A DNA stretch of 64,000 bases from Sphingobacterium gobiense (GCF_002980575.1 NZ_PVBS01000002.1:1364001-1428000), one strand, 5' to 3'; positions 27,342-37,384 are shown, counted from the first letter of the stretch. A program made the numbers and translations. The notes: a model not told the origin generated them from the letters alone.

Positions 27342-28541
27342 TTATGAATTAAGTTTTTTTGTCCTGCTTATGAAAAGTATAGGGAATATAAGCAAGGAAA
27401 CTACGAGAAAAGTAATCCCCACAATTAGTAACGACCCGTCAGAAAGGTGTCCTCCCACAATCGTTATCAGGAAAGCGATTCCCAGCTGTAACGCTCCAAA
27501 TAATGAAGAAGCTGATCCACTATTATCTGTGCTAAATGGTGCCATCGCTAGATCGGTTGTAGCAGGAAATAACATTCCCATCGGAAACGTATACAAAAAT
27601 AATGCCGCTAAAAGAGAATGCATCGATGCTCCCGCCAACAGCATCCCTATATAAACAACAGCGAATACACACATTAGTGTAGCGGCAAACCCCACTATTT
27701 TTTGCGCACTGTATCTCTTCTGTAAACGGGAAGCAAGATAGGCACTTAGCATCATGCCCAGAGCATTCACGGCGAAGATGATGCTGAATACGTCGCCGGA
27801 CATTCCTCCCACATCCATTACTATAAAAGGGGCATTTCCGATGTATAGCATTAATGCTCCCTGTACGACACCTGCGATTAGGGCATAAACCACGAACTGC
27901 CTTTTCTGTAAAACGACTATATAATTTTGCCACACACTATTCTGCCCGCCTGTAGACAACGTTTTACTTGCAGTAAAGACCCTGCGCGTCTCGGGCAATA
28001 GAAACCAAGTGAACAATACGCTTAAAGCGCCAAGTATAGCCATTGCCTCAAAAGTAAACTCCCAGCCACCCCATTTAACAAGCTGATTTCCAATAATGGG
28101 CGCAATGATCGGTGCTACGCCCATGATCATAGCCAGTATGGCGAAGACACTCATTGTTCGGTGACTTTCAAAATAATCGGTCACTACCACTCTGGCTATC
28201 ACGATGCTGCCGCAACCACCAATAGCCTGAACAAAACGCATGCCCCACAATTGCTCTATGCTTTGTGCGTACACGCACGCTACTGATGCTAGTATAAAGA
28301 TGATTAAAGATATCAAGAGCGGTTTTTTTCGCCCATAACGATCTGCCAATGGCCCCCAGATCAATTGACCGATAGCAAAACCCGCCAGAAAAGTAGACAG
28401 AGACATCTGTACGTTCGTAGATGATGTATTGAATTGCTCGGCCATCTGCGTAAATGCAGGTAAAAACAGGTCGATGCTTAATGGTTCCAGCGCCGTCAGA
28501 AAAGACAGAATAAGCACTATTGTAATTTGTTTTCTATTCAT
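27342..28541 (-). CDS. Bcr/CflA-type MFS drug efflux transporter
   Basis: A 12-helix inner membrane antiporter of the Bcr/CflA drug resistance family. I place the start at the ATG 28541 (MNRKQITIVLIL), giving 399 residues, the usual length; the longer frame up to 28652 adds a polar extension not typical of the family. Landmarks are PLSIDLFLPAFTQM in helix 1, the loop 2-3 motif GPLADRYGRKKPL, RFVQAIGGC and the helix 5 motif GVAPIIAPIIG. Such pumps export bicyclomycin, chloramphenicol or sulfonamides. A divergent reading with AraC genes upstream (28680) suggests regulated expression. Confidence 0.9.
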   Translation of the reverse strand: MNRKQITIVLILSFLTALEPLSIDLFLPAFTQMAEQFNTSSTNVQMSLSTFLAGFAIGQLIWGPLADRYGRKKPLLISLIIFILASVACVYAQSIEQLWGMRFVQAIGGCGSIVIARVVVTDYFESHRTMSVFAILAMIMGVAPIIAPIIGNQLVKWGGWEFTFEAMAILGALSVLFTWFLLPETRRVFTASKTLSTGGQNSVWQNYIVVLQKRQFVVYALIAGVVQGALMLYIGNAPFIVMDVGGMSGDVFSIIFAVNALGMMLSAYLASRLQKRYSAQKIVGFAATLMCVFAVVYIGMLLAGASMHSLLAALFLYTFPMGMLFPATTDLAMAPFSTDNSGSASSLFGALQLGIAFLITIVGGHLSDGSLLIVGITFLVVSLLIFPILFISRTKKLNS

Positions 28542-28679
28542 GGATTGCCAATTAAATTTCCAGATCTGAATAACGTCAGCAAAAGTACGTCTATCCAAAG
28601 GAGATATATTGTACAAACTGGCGGACCTCATGAACTTTCGGGTCAGCGACAAATAATTTAAATGAACCTTTGATGAGCC

Positions 28680-29528
28680 TTAATCAGAAGCTGAAGTTAG
28701 CCGCACTGCTTTCTGTCTATATTCCTGAGGGCTGAGTCCTGTCTTTGCTTTGAACAGCCGCGAAAAATAAGCAGGATCATTGAAACCTAATCCATAAGCT
28801 ATTTCTTTTATGGAGGACTCAGGCTTCGTTATGCTACGCTTAGAGGCTATGATAAGCTGATTGATAATATGTTCTTTAACCGTTTGGCCGGTATGAGACA
28901 CCATAAGTTCGTTTACACGCCTCTTGCTCAGGTGGACAGACTGTGCATAGAACTGAACCTCCCTCTGTACCTTGAAATGCCGACGTACTAAATCCAGAAT
29001 CTGTATTACTTTTTGTGTATTAGCATCGTTATACTTGCTCTTTTCACCGTTCGGCTTCAAAAGGATAAAGAAAGCACGCATATACGCTTCCAGCAAATCG
29101 CGTCTACGCTTTCCTTTATATTCTATTTCTATAAGCGTCGTTAACTGCAAAAGCGTTTCAGATAAATCTGTGGGCAACGAGACCTTCAGGAAGTATGGAG
29201 CGACCAGTAGGTTTGTTTCCAGTTCAAACAAGGATTCGAAAAAATCAATAGCAACAGGAATCAAAAAGCCCCTTTTGCCCTTGACCTCCATAATATGTAC
29301 CTGATGAGGGGAGAGGATAAAAATATCACTGGAATTTATCGGATAAGGTTTGAAGTCAATAGAATGACTGGCATTTTCTTCAACTTCAGTAAACCACAGA
29401 ATCTCGTAGAAATTATGGCGATGGAAGTCTCGGAAGCTACTGATATCCGCGAGCTCAATCCGTTCGAAGAGGAAAAATTCTTCGGGCTCTAGCTTGTGGA
29501 GCGGAATTTCTTTATCGGTGGTTTTCAT
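28680..29528 (-). CDS. AraC-family regulator with cupin-like N-terminus
   Basis: About 282 residues from ATG 29528 (an upstream ATG at 29582 adds 18). The N-terminal half has an AraC-ligand-binding look (FHRHNFYEILWFTE, SSDIFILSPHQVH) and the C-terminal 100 residues are the AraC HTH pair ending in the classical GFNDPAYFSRLFKAKTGLSP and QEYRQ. It lies upstream of the MFS pump gene in the same direction (gap about 140 bp), the usual place for a pump regulator. Effector unknown. Confidence 0.87.
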   Translation of the reverse strand: MKTTDKEIPLHKLEPEEFFLFERIELADISSFRDFHRHNFYEILWFTEVEENASHSIDFKPYPINSSDIFILSPHQVHIMEVKGKRGFLIPVAIDFFESLFELETNLLVAPYFLKVSLPTDLSETLLQLTTLIEIEYKGKRRRDLLEAYMRAFFILLKPNGEKSKYNDANTQKVIQILDLVRRHFKVQREVQFYAQSVHLSKRRVNELMVSHTGQTVKEHIINQLIIASKRSITKPESSIKEIAYGLGFNDPAYFSRLFKAKTGLSPQEYRQKAVRLTSASD

Positions 29529-29594
29529 TTTTCCAAAAATCAGTTTCAATTCATAAACGTTACGGTCTTTCCTGTTAGACAATGCTTTACGAGG

Positions 29595-30584
29595 TCAACC
29601 GGTTTTTGACTTTATTTTTCCGGGGGTAAATCCGTAGTGTTTTTTAAAAGCCGCCGTGAAATTGGTAGAATCGTTATATCCCATTATCAGTGCTACTTCA
29701 CTTACGTTTAAGTCTCCCGCCAATAATAATCGCTTTGCTTCCTGCATACGCATTTCGGTCAGATAACCATACACGGTTGTCCCAAAAACCTTCTTGAATG
29801 CTTTCTTTAGATGGTATTCGTTGGTGCCGACCTTGCCTGCCAGATCGATGATGGAACAAGGGCTGGCTAAATTACACTCAATGATGTTTTTGGCCGCTTG
29901 CATTTTTTCAAAAGTTTTTTTATCCACCTTGAAGCTACCATTTCGCTTGTGCAAAATTTCATATTGCTCCAATTGGAGCATCAACAATTCAATAACCTTT
30001 GATTCGATGTGCATTCGCTTGAATCCACTGCAATGCTTATTATCCAAAATCTCTCGCAACAACACGTACATCCTAGGCGTTATGGGAAGGGCTGCATCAC
30101 AAAGAAGTGCCGTCCTGTCTCTTTCCAGCTTCTTTATGAATGTTGAAAAAAGCCTTTCTCGAGGGATATATTTTTCGACATATGCAGGGGGTAACATAAT
30201 GGATATCTTTTCCTGATTTGCTCCAGCTGACCAACGGTTTTCATACGCCGTCTCGGGGTAATAAACAATGTTTTGCTGGTTCCCGTCGAGACTTATAGGG
30301 GCGCTAATATCTTCAAACTTATAGACCGATTCTGAAGAAATGGAGAAGTTCATTTCAATGGCCGGCTTATCCGTCTGTATCGCGAAATCTATCGGCTGCT
30401 GGGCATCAATGTTAAGGTGCGTTATGCAGATATCTGACATCGACAGAATTTTATTCCGGTCCACTACGCCGTCGGCTATGTTAACCCTATCAATCTCAAC
30501 GATATCCAGATAATCTACTTCCTCTGCAAACCCGTTGATCACATTAATGCCGCTTGGTGATAAGCTTTGTACCGATACCTCCAT
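29595..30584 (-). CDS. AraC/PchR-type regulator, probably of siderophore uptake
   Basis: A 329-residue AraC-family protein. The C-terminal HTH includes LAGKVGTNEYHLKKAFKKVFGTTVYGY and ALIMGYNDSTNFTAAFKKHYGFTPGKIK, a spacing typical of PchR, the ferri-siderophore-responsive activator. The N-terminal 200 residues hold a large ligand domain. It is divergent from the TonB receptor of the ferric-siderophore operon (start-to-start about 320 bp), strongly suggesting that it activates that operon when its siderophore is present. The ligand is not known. Confidence 0.82.
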   Translation of the reverse strand: MEVSVQSLSPSGINVINGFAEEVDYLDIVEIDRVNIADGVVDRNKILSMSDICITHLNIDAQQPIDFAIQTDKPAIEMNFSISSESVYKFEDISAPISLDGNQQNIVYYPETAYENRWSAGANQEKISIMLPPAYVEKYIPRERLFSTFIKKLERDRTALLCDAALPITPRMYVLLREILDNKHCSGFKRMHIESKVIELLMLQLEQYEILHKRNGSFKVDKKTFEKMQAAKNIIECNLASPCSIIDLAGKVGTNEYHLKKAFKKVFGTTVYGYLTEMRMQEAKRLLLAGDLNVSEVALIMGYNDSTNFTAAFKKHYGFTPGKIKSKTG

Positions 30585-30656
30585 ATGATTCTCCTTTCAA
30601 TTTTTTTTTCATCGAAATTACTCCTCTTTTCATCGTCCGAAAGTTTATGCCCGGAC

Positions 30657-30664
30657 TATCTTTG
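30657..30664 (+). promoter_or_regulatory. Candidate -7 promoter element of the siderophore operon
   Basis: TATCTTTG fits the Bacteroidota TAnnTTTG -7 consensus. No good -33 TTTG is seen 19 bp upstream, as expected for an activator-dependent promoter. Transcription would start near 30670, giving a leader of about 230 bases before the TonB receptor. Confidence 0.45.
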
Positions 30665-30702
30665 CAGCCAAAGTTATTTATAATTAATCTTAATAAGAAA
30701 CT

Positions 30703-30864
30703 ATGAGCGTTGCAATTTGTAATCATCCTGTCAAATGCCATTGGGAAAGCGATAAGACCGAGAGCGCTGATAATCTTTCAGTCTATCGTTTGTTGTGGGT
30801 CGCCATCGCACCATTGTTCGCGTACACTCTTCATATTGACTGTTACCGTATCGAATGTTGTTAG
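30703..30864 (+). CDS. Possible 53-residue leader or small protein
   Basis: An ATG 39 bp after the candidate -7 element opens a frame of 53 codons ending TAG 30862-30864, 38 bp before the TonB receptor start. The product has a central hydrophobic stretch (VYRLLWVAIAPLFAY) and four to five cysteines, two in the final CC, plus several histidines (CNHPVKCHW at the start). It could be a small metal-binding membrane peptide or a leader peptide; codon use cannot be judged at this size. It may equally be chance. Confidence 0.3.
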   Translation: MSVAICNHPVKCHWESDKTESADNLSVYRLLWVAIAPLFAYTLHIDCYRIECC

Positions 30865-30902
30865 GAACAGTAAAGCCTGAACTAATTTATCTGGGAGCTA
30901 CT

Positions 30903-33368
30903 ATGCAAAAAAGCTATGTCAATCTTTTACCACTTATTATCCTTGTCCTTTGGAGTATTCGATTAGATGCCCAAGCCCCGTCCTCCGGATCCCTATCTGG
31001 AGTCGTCCGCAACGCCAAAGGAGACAGAGTTCAGAACGCATCCCTGTACTTTGACAAAACAGAATATAGCACACATGCCGATAGCGAAGGAAAATTTTAT
31101 ATCAGGTCTTTACCCCAAGGGCAATATCGGCTAACTATTTCGGCAATGGGCTATGACTTGTATAAGGCAAATATAGCCATTACAGCGGGAAAAAATATGA
31201 CGCACGTTGCCATTCTCAAACAATGCATAAGTGCACTTGATGAAGTGAGCGTGGTGGGGAAATCCGGCGTATTAGAGGTAAAAGAGACCCCTTTTAATGT
31301 GGTAGCACTCGATGCGAAGTCGCACTACAACGCTACTTTGGATGTGGCCGGGCTTCTCGATAAGGCCTCGGGAGTAAAGATCCGTGAAAGCGGAGGTATC
31401 GGATCAGACATGAACATCACGCTCAACGGGTTTACCGGACGTAATATCCGCGTCTTTATGGACGGAGTTCCGATGCAGGGTATGGGGTCCGCATTTCAGC
31501 TGAACAACATCCCGGTGAATATAGCTGAACGTATAGAGGTGTATAAAGGGGTAGTACCCATTGAGTTCGGAGCGGACGCTTTGGGAGGAGTGATTAACAT
31601 TGTGACCAACCGAACAAGGAATACGACATTGGATGCCTCATATTCCATCGGATCGTTTAATACGCACAAAAGCAACATCAGTTTAAACCACACCTTTAAG
31701 TCCGGAATATCCTTACAATTAAATGCATTTCAGAACTACTCGGACAATGACTATAAGGTCAAGACAGTCTATCGGCTTTTTGCCGAGGGAGGGAATAATG
31801 ATGACGGCTGGTCTCAGAATGCGGGCTGGTCTACAGATTCTGCTTGGTTTAGACGGTTCCACGACACCTATAGAAACGAGACGGTCATGGCCAGAGTGGG
31901 TATCGTAGGTAAAAAGTGGGCGGATCGGATGCTTTTTGGACTAACACTGGGGCAGGAAAAAAAGGATATACAGCATGGATCTGAAATGAAATATGCATTC
32001 GGTGAACGCACCGCACATAGTAAGTCCATATTGCCCTCGTTTGTTTACGATAAACGCAATCTGATCATTGAAGGACTCAGCGTACGGGTCAATGGTAATT
32101 TTAATTACCAAAAAAGCGGCACGGTGGATACCACCTCTTACAAATACAGCTGGACGGGAGAAAGGGTACCTATCGGCGGATTGCGGGGCACCGGTGTGTC
32201 CTACGGCGAAGCTGGTTTTGGTGTTACCGAGTTTACGAATAGGAACGAATCTGCCACAGCCAACATCGGCTACCGCATCGATCATAGTCATTCCGTCGCG
32301 ATAAACAGCGTAGCAACCAACTACACGCGAAAGCCCGTTTTAGCAGACATCGCGCAACGACTGTATCCCGGACTGCCGACAGCGGCCGACAGCATGAGCC
32401 GAAGCAGCTTCCAGAACATACTTGGAATCGAATATCGCTTCTCCTATAAACGGAGATGGAATACCAATCTGTTTGCAAAACACTACCGTATTGATGCATC
32501 TGGGCCGCAGAGCGATGAGGGGCTTACCTACCGCAAGAACGAAAATGCACAAAAAATGGGCTACGGTATAGCCACAACCTATTTTTTTACAGATCTACAA
32601 CTCAAGGCCTCTGCTGAAAAAGCGTACCGTCTGCCTAACGACCGCGAACTTTTCGGGGATGAAATATTGGAAGTTGGTAATATCACACTGAGACCTGAGC
32701 AGTCGAACAACTACAACATCGGATTCACATTGAATAAAAAACTGAGTCCCGCCTATACCCTCTATGTAGACTGGTCCGGATACTATCGGGACACATATGA
32801 CTTTATACAGACCGCCTTAGACAGGATAGGCGACGATCTGAACGGAATATCCGTATACAGACGAGCTAACCACGGCCGGGTTACGCGTCTGGGAACAGAT
32901 GTGGAGACGAGGATCTATTATAAAAATATCGCTACCCTCGGGGCAACCATGACCTATATGGATATTCGAGACAAAGCAAAATATAAAGATCTCAGCGGCA
33001 ACCTCGTAAACGGCAACTATAACTATCGAATGCCCAATCTGCCGTATTTTTTCTGGCATGTGGACGCATCATACTACGTACACAATCTCATGGGGAGGGG
33101 GAACACCCTAAACCTGAACTATACATTCAATTTCGTAGACCGTATTTACAGAAACGCTATTGCCTACGGCGATCGCGACACCAAAGACTTTATAGCGAAA
33201 CAGGTGTACAGTGATCTTTCCGCGACATATATTATGAAAAACGGTAGATACAATGTCTCACTGGAAGCCAGAAACCTGGAAAACGCAATACTATACGACA
33301 ACTTCAGCCTTCAAAAGCCTGGAAGACGCTTTTCGCTCAAGCTGAGGTATTTCTTTATTAAGCGATAA
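30903..33368 (+). CDS. TonB-dependent ferric siderophore receptor
   Basis: Outer membrane receptor of about 821 residues from ATG 30903 (signal peptide MQKSYVNLL to LDAQ; the longer frame from 30855 would spoil the signal). It opens with a CarboxypepD_reg-like domain (GVVRNAKGDRVQNASLYFD to YRLTISAMGYD), then a plug domain (LNGFTGRNIRVFMDGVPM, RIEVYKGVVPIEFGADALGGVINIVT) and a 22-strand barrel ending LKLRYFFIKR. It brings a siderophore across the outer membrane with TonB energy. First clear gene of the operon to 39216. The exact siderophore is not evident. Confidence 0.9.
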   Translation: MQKSYVNLLPLIILVLWSIRLDAQAPSSGSLSGVVRNAKGDRVQNASLYFDKTEYSTHADSEGKFYIRSLPQGQYRLTISAMGYDLYKANIAITAGKNMTHVAILKQCISALDEVSVVGKSGVLEVKETPFNVVALDAKSHYNATLDVAGLLDKASGVKIRESGGIGSDMNITLNGFTGRNIRVFMDGVPMQGMGSAFQLNNIPVNIAERIEVYKGVVPIEFGADALGGVINIVTNRTRNTTLDASYSIGSFNTHKSNISLNHTFKSGISLQLNAFQNYSDNDYKVKTVYRLFAEGGNNDDGWSQNAGWSTDSAWFRRFHDTYRNETVMARVGIVGKKWADRMLFGLTLGQEKKDIQHGSEMKYAFGERTAHSKSILPSFVYDKRNLIIEGLSVRVNGNFNYQKSGTVDTTSYKYSWTGERVPIGGLRGTGVSYGEAGFGVTEFTNRNESATANIGYRIDHSHSVAINSVATNYTRKPVLADIAQRLYPGLPTAADSMSRSSFQNILGIEYRFSYKRRWNTNLFAKHYRIDASGPQSDEGLTYRKNENAQKMGYGIATTYFFTDLQLKASAEKAYRLPNDRELFGDEILEVGNITLRPEQSNNYNIGFTLNKKLSPAYTLYVDWSGYYRDTYDFIQTALDRIGDDLNGISVYRRANHGRVTRLGTDVETRIYYKNIATLGATMTYMDIRDKAKYKDLSGNLVNGNYNYRMPNLPYFFWHVDASYYVHNLMGRGNTLNLNYTFNFVDRIYRNAIAYGDRDTKDFIAKQVYSDLSATYIMKNGRYNVSLEARNLENAILYDNFSLQKPGRRFSLKLRYFFIKR

Positions 33369-33404
33369 CAATTAAATATAAATAATATAACTATAATCTC
33401 GAAC

Positions 33405-34664
33405 ATGAAAACACAAGTGATCAGTAAATCCTGGATGTTAGCATTGACAGCAGTTGCGATCATAGGCTGTAGCAAGAACAATCCTGAACAACCCGAGCCG
33501 AACCCAAACCCAGAAGAAAATATGGAGGGACAATTCTTAGTCGCAGCAACGGTCGATAATTCGACTTACCTACTTACTGCCGCGGCATTAGACGACGAGA
33601 ATGCTTCAATAACGACGATTGGACAGGGTCTTGAGTATTCAGGAACATTTTCGAACTATATGCAAAATGGTTATCAGGGCTTTACGGCCATAAACTACGG
33701 TCGTGGGGACGCGCATTTAGGTCAGCGTTTTACCGTCAGTACAGAAGGCAAACCAGAAAGACTTGGAGCGCAGTTTGAAATTCAGAACGGCTTCATTACA
33801 GCCGGTATTGTGGGCGATGTCGCGTATTCATTAATGAGCGGAGGCCGATCTTCGGACCCCACGTTGGCGACTATAAACAGGATCCCGATGTCCGCAGGAG
33901 ATCCCAGTCATAAATTTTTCAAGGTCAATGAATTTCCTGGCTTCGAAGGCAGAAATGCGGCCCTGTTAGGTATAGCGGATGCCGGAAACGGATCATTTTA
34001 TACAGGTCTTGATTTTCCTTCTGATAATTTAGACGACGTCATTATTGCGAAGATCAACGCCAATAGTTTAGCTACGGAGGCCGTATATTCGGATACTCGT
34101 CTTACCGTATCTGGCGGCTTCTACAAGTCTGCCCGCTATTCGCAGATTGAATCTGCTGCTGACGGCGACGTATTTGTATTTTCCGGTAACAATCCAGGAA
34201 CCAAAAAAGCGGGAGCATTGGTTATCAGAAAAGGAGGTTTGGGTTTTGATAAGGATTATTACTGGGATCTGGAGGAGGCTTCCGGAGGCTACCGCTTCCG
34301 TAGGGTCTGGCATATAGTGGAGGATAAATTCTTGTTGGAGTTCTATAATGAAAAAATAGAGTCGGGTACAGCTGCCAACATTGATAATGCGGCTAGCCAG
34401 TTCGCTATAGTGGATATGTCCGAGAAGAAGCTCACCTGGATATCAGGTATGCCAGCAAAATCAGATATTCCTGATCTTAGCGTAAGCTGGCCGTATGTTT
34501 TTGCGGGGAAACTCTACATCGGCGTTACAACCTCTACTGAGGATCCCAGATATTATGTCATCAACCCAGAAACTGCTATCGCTAAGAAAGGCTTATCGGT
34601 CAAAAATGCATCATCTATTGACGCGGCTACATTCGTGCAATATTCTGGGATAGCTAAAAAATGA
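33405..34664 (+). CDS. DUF4374 lipoprotein
   Basis: A 419-residue lipoprotein (signal with IIGCSKNN) followed by a Pro/Asn/Glu spacer (about 26-40) and a beta-rich body that resembles DUF4374 proteins, which I know as genes next to TonB siderophore receptors of Bacteroidota. Presumably beta-propeller-like and exposed at the outer membrane surface. It lies 36 bp after the receptor gene and 51 bp before the first permease. A role as accessory siderophore-binding protein is inference from position. Confidence 0.75.
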   Translation: MKTQVISKSWMLALTAVAIIGCSKNNPEQPEPNPNPEENMEGQFLVAATVDNSTYLLTAAALDDENASITTIGQGLEYSGTFSNYMQNGYQGFTAINYGRGDAHLGQRFTVSTEGKPERLGAQFEIQNGFITAGIVGDVAYSLMSGGRSSDPTLATINRIPMSAGDPSHKFFKVNEFPGFEGRNAALLGIADAGNGSFYTGLDFPSDNLDDVIIAKINANSLATEAVYSDTRLTVSGGFYKSARYSQIESAADGDVFVFSGNNPGTKKAGALVIRKGGLGFDKDYYWDLEEASGGYRFRRVWHIVEDKFLLEFYNEKIESGTAANIDNAASQFAIVDMSEKKLTWISGMPAKSDIPDLSVSWPYVFAGKLYIGVTTSTEDPRYYVINPETAIAKKGLSVKNASSIDAATFVQYSGIAKK

Positions 34665-34715
34665 AATAGGATATTACGCATTGCGGAAACATGACATAAT
34701 TTCAATACGCTATCA

Positions 34716-35657
34716 ATGAAAATTCTTTTTTTTACCATACTGCTCTTGTTTTTATCCGGTATTTCGCTGTTTGTGGGCGTTGCCGACCTAACTGTAGGCG
34801 ATATTGTCCAATTGGATAGCGAAAAGATATCACTCATATTCGTAAGCCGTATTCCTCGTACCCTGTCCCTACTGCTAGCCGGTATTGGATTGAGTGTCTC
34901 CGGATTGATCATGCAGCAGGTGACGCAGAACAAATTTGTCTCGCCTACAACAGCAGGAACGCTTGAGTCCGCAAAAATGGGCCTGTTAGCCGCTATGGCC
35001 TTTTTTCCATCATCGAGCATGATGATCAAAGCGCTTTTCGCGTTTTGTTTTACGTTCGCCGCAAGCCTCCTCTTTTTACGGGTGGTGGAAAGGATACGTT
35101 TTCGGAATGTCATTTTTATACCGCTGGTAGGCTTAATATTCGGTAGCATACTGAACGCTGTATCCACTTTTTTTGCAATCAACCTCAACATTATGCAAGA
35201 TATGAATGCTTGGATGATGGGAGATTTCTCCGGAGTTATACAAGGTCGCTATGAATTGATCTATATATGTCTTCCCGCGGTTTTCCTGACCTACTTATAT
35301 GCAAATAAATTCACGGTTGTTGGTATGGGCAAGGATCTTGCCTCCAACCTAGGTCTGAACTACCGAATGGTAATGAACGTCGGGCTTTTATGCGTATCAC
35401 TTACGGTTAGCACGATCATCATTACGGCAGGAGCCATTGCCTTCCTAGGATTGGTAGTACCCAATGTCGTAAGCTTGGTTTATGGCGATAACGTTAAGAA
35501 AACGCTGCCTCTTGTGGCATTGGCGGGCGCTACGTTTCTAGTTTTGTGTGATATTATCGGACGGCTGTTGATCTATCCTTTTGAAGTTCCGATCGGTTTA
35601 ACGGTAGGCATCATCGGTGGTGCTGTTTTTCTGACACTTTTATTATCCAGAAGATGA
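34716..35657 (+). CDS. FecCD-type siderophore permease, first subunit
   Basis: A 313-residue inner membrane protein of the FecCD/BtuC family with about nine to ten helices. Landmarks are SRIPRTLSLLLAGIGLSVSGLIMQ in the N-terminal region and AGAIAFLGLVVPNVVSL near the ATPase-coupling loop. It is more like the FatD/CeuB branch of siderophore permeases than FhuB, judging by size and the DMNAWMMGDFSG segment. It overlaps the second permease gene by 4 bp (ATGA). Confidence 0.88.
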   Translation: MKILFFTILLLFLSGISLFVGVADLTVGDIVQLDSEKISLIFVSRIPRTLSLLLAGIGLSVSGLIMQQVTQNKFVSPTTAGTLESAKMGLLAAMAFFPSSSMMIKALFAFCFTFAASLLFLRVVERIRFRNVIFIPLVGLIFGSILNAVSTFFAINLNIMQDMNAWMMGDFSGVIQGRYELIYICLPAVFLTYLYANKFTVVGMGKDLASNLGLNYRMVMNVGLLCVSLTVSTIIITAGAIAFLGLVVPNVVSLVYGDNVKKTLPLVALAGATFLVLCDIIGRLLIYPFEVPIGLTVGIIGGAVFLTLLLSRR

Positions 35658-36604
35658 AAAGGAATCAGAGCATAATAGGTCTGCTTATACTATTAGCCCT
35701 GGTGGCTATCGCATCGTTTTTATTGTACAATCTGGGCAGCAGTTGGGAGTTTGCTCTACGCCTCCGGTCGTTAAAGATAGTGGCAATGGTCATTACATCC
35801 TGTTGCGTCGCCTATTCTACGATAGCGTTTCACACGTTGACCAACAACAGAATCCTGACGCCCTCCATTATGGGGTTTGAATCCGTCTATATGCTCCTTC
35901 AGACCATATTGGTTTTTGTATATGGAGACCAAACATTTCACGTGCTGAATAGTTTTGGCAATTTTATGTTGTCCATTGCCTGTATGATCGGTTTTGCGTT
36001 CATCATTTATATGCTGATATACAAAAAGGGAAGAAGCAATATGTACCTGTTACTACTGATCGGGCTGATTTTAGGGATATTGTTCAATACGCTTAGTGCT
36101 TTCATGCAGCTATTGATCGATCCCAATGATTTTTTCATTATCCAAGGTAAAATGTTTGCCTCCTTCAACAAGATCAATCAGCACCTGTTACCGTATGCTG
36201 CTTTCATCCTGTTGCTGGTTCTATCCATTGGCGTCTACATGGCGAAATACCTCGATGTACTCGCTTTGGGCCGAGAGCAGGCCATCAGTCTGGGATTGAA
36301 TTACAACAGTATGGTTCGGTTATTCTTGATCATGATCGCCATTCTGGTTGCTGTTTCAACGGCGCTGATTGGTCCCATCACTTTTCTTGGCCTGCTGGTC
36401 GCCAATCTCACTTATGAGCTCATTCGGACCCACAGCCATCGTCTCATGATCTTTGCATGCTGTCTGGTTTCGGTAATTACAGTCGTGGGAGGGCAATTTC
36501 TGATGGAACGGGCATTCAACTTTTCTACCCCCGTTAGTACCATCATCAATTTTGTGGGCGGGGGATATTTTATCTATTTGTTATTAAAAGTCAAAAAGAT
36601 ATGA
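35654..36604 (+). CDS. FecCD-type siderophore permease, second subunit
   Basis: A 316-residue permease with SLKIVAMVITSCCVAYSTIAF in the N-terminal region (FatC/CeuC-type, where the classical LR-motif is weakened), a QGKMFASFNKIN segment and a terminal GPITFLGLLVANLTYEL coupling motif. It pairs with the upstream permease as a heterodimer in the inner membrane. It overlaps both neighbours by 4 bp, so the three transport genes are translationally coupled. Confidence 0.87.
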   Translation: MKRNQSIIGLLILLALVAIASFLLYNLGSSWEFALRLRSLKIVAMVITSCCVAYSTIAFHTLTNNRILTPSIMGFESVYMLLQTILVFVYGDQTFHVLNSFGNFMLSIACMIGFAFIIYMLIYKKGRSNMYLLLLIGLILGILFNTLSAFMQLLIDPNDFFIIQGKMFASFNKINQHLLPYAAFILLLVLSIGVYMAKYLDVLALGREQAISLGLNYNSMVRLFLIMIAILVAVSTALIGPITFLGLLVANLTYELIRTHSHRLMIFACCLVSVITVVGGQFLMERAFNFSTPVSTIINFVGGGYFIYLLLKVKKI

Positions 36605-37362
36605 TTGAAGTAAAACATATATCCAAGAAATACAACGACAGGGTTGTTCTGGATGATATTTCGGTGCAATTTCCGAAAGGTAAGGTAACTTCACTGGTGG
36701 GCAGCAACGGAGCAGGAAAAAGCACCCTGCTGTCCATTGTCAGCCGGCTATTGACGCCGGACAACGGCCTAGTGCTAGTCAATGGGAAGCCGCTGACGGA
36801 CTACAAGAACAAGGTTCTTGCACGGCACCTGTCAGTCCTCAAGCAATTCAACCATATAGGAATGAAACTTACCGTTCAGGAGCTGGTGGCTTTTGGGAGG
36901 TTTCCGTACTCGGAAAACCGGCTGAATGTCGATGATCAGAAAATTATTGCCAATTCGATCCGGTACCTTGACTTGGAAAACATAGCGGATTCCTTTATTG
37001 ATGAACTTAGTGGTGGGCAAAAGCAACGGGCCTATCTGGCCATGGTGGTTGCTCAGGACACGGAGTATATCCTGCTGGACGAACCGTTGAACAATCTGGA
37101 CATGAAGCATTCGGTACAGATCATGAAAATCCTGCGGAGATTGGCCGATGAGCTGGGCAAAACAATCATCATGGTACTGCATGATATAAATTTTGCCTCC
37201 CACTATTCCGACTATATCGTAGCGTTGAAGGACGGCAAAATCAAATACCACGACCGGACAGAGAATATCATTGAGGAAAACATATTGAAGGATGTATTTG
37301 ATATTGACTTTGTCATTTCCAATTCCGGTTCTAAGAAGGTTTGCAACTATTTCAACCATTAA
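36601..37362 (+). CDS. Siderophore ABC transporter ATPase
   Basis: A 253-residue ATP-binding subunit with intact motifs: Walker A GSNGAGKST (about 34-42), Q-loop LKQFN, signature LSGGQKQR, Walker B YILLDEP, D-loop NNLD and H-loop LHDIN. It is the FepC/FhuC-type ATPase powering the two adjacent permeases. It overlaps the preceding gene by 4 bp and is 22 bp from the binding protein gene. Confidence 0.93.
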   Translation: MIEVKHISKKYNDRVVLDDISVQFPKGKVTSLVGSNGAGKSTLLSIVSRLLTPDNGLVLVNGKPLTDYKNKVLARHLSVLKQFNHIGMKLTVQELVAFGRFPYSENRLNVDDQKIIANSIRYLDLENIADSFIDELSGGQKQRAYLAMVVAQDTEYILLDEPLNNLDMKHSVQIMKILRRLADELGKTIIMVLHDINFASHYSDYIVALKDGKIKYHDRTENIIEENILKDVFDIDFVISNSGSKKVCNYFNH

Positions 37363-37384
37363 TAAAAATTAAATATATCAAAAA

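Noticed and set aside
27532..27933. A 133-codon minus-strand frame with several cysteines.
   Set aside because: It lies wholly inside the MFS transporter gene in another frame and reads like a shifted version of it.
34553..35191. A 212-codon minus-strand frame overlapping the first siderophore permease.
   Set aside because: It is antisense to a clear FecCD permease with better motifs and lies in a translationally coupled operon; its product has no recognisable pattern.
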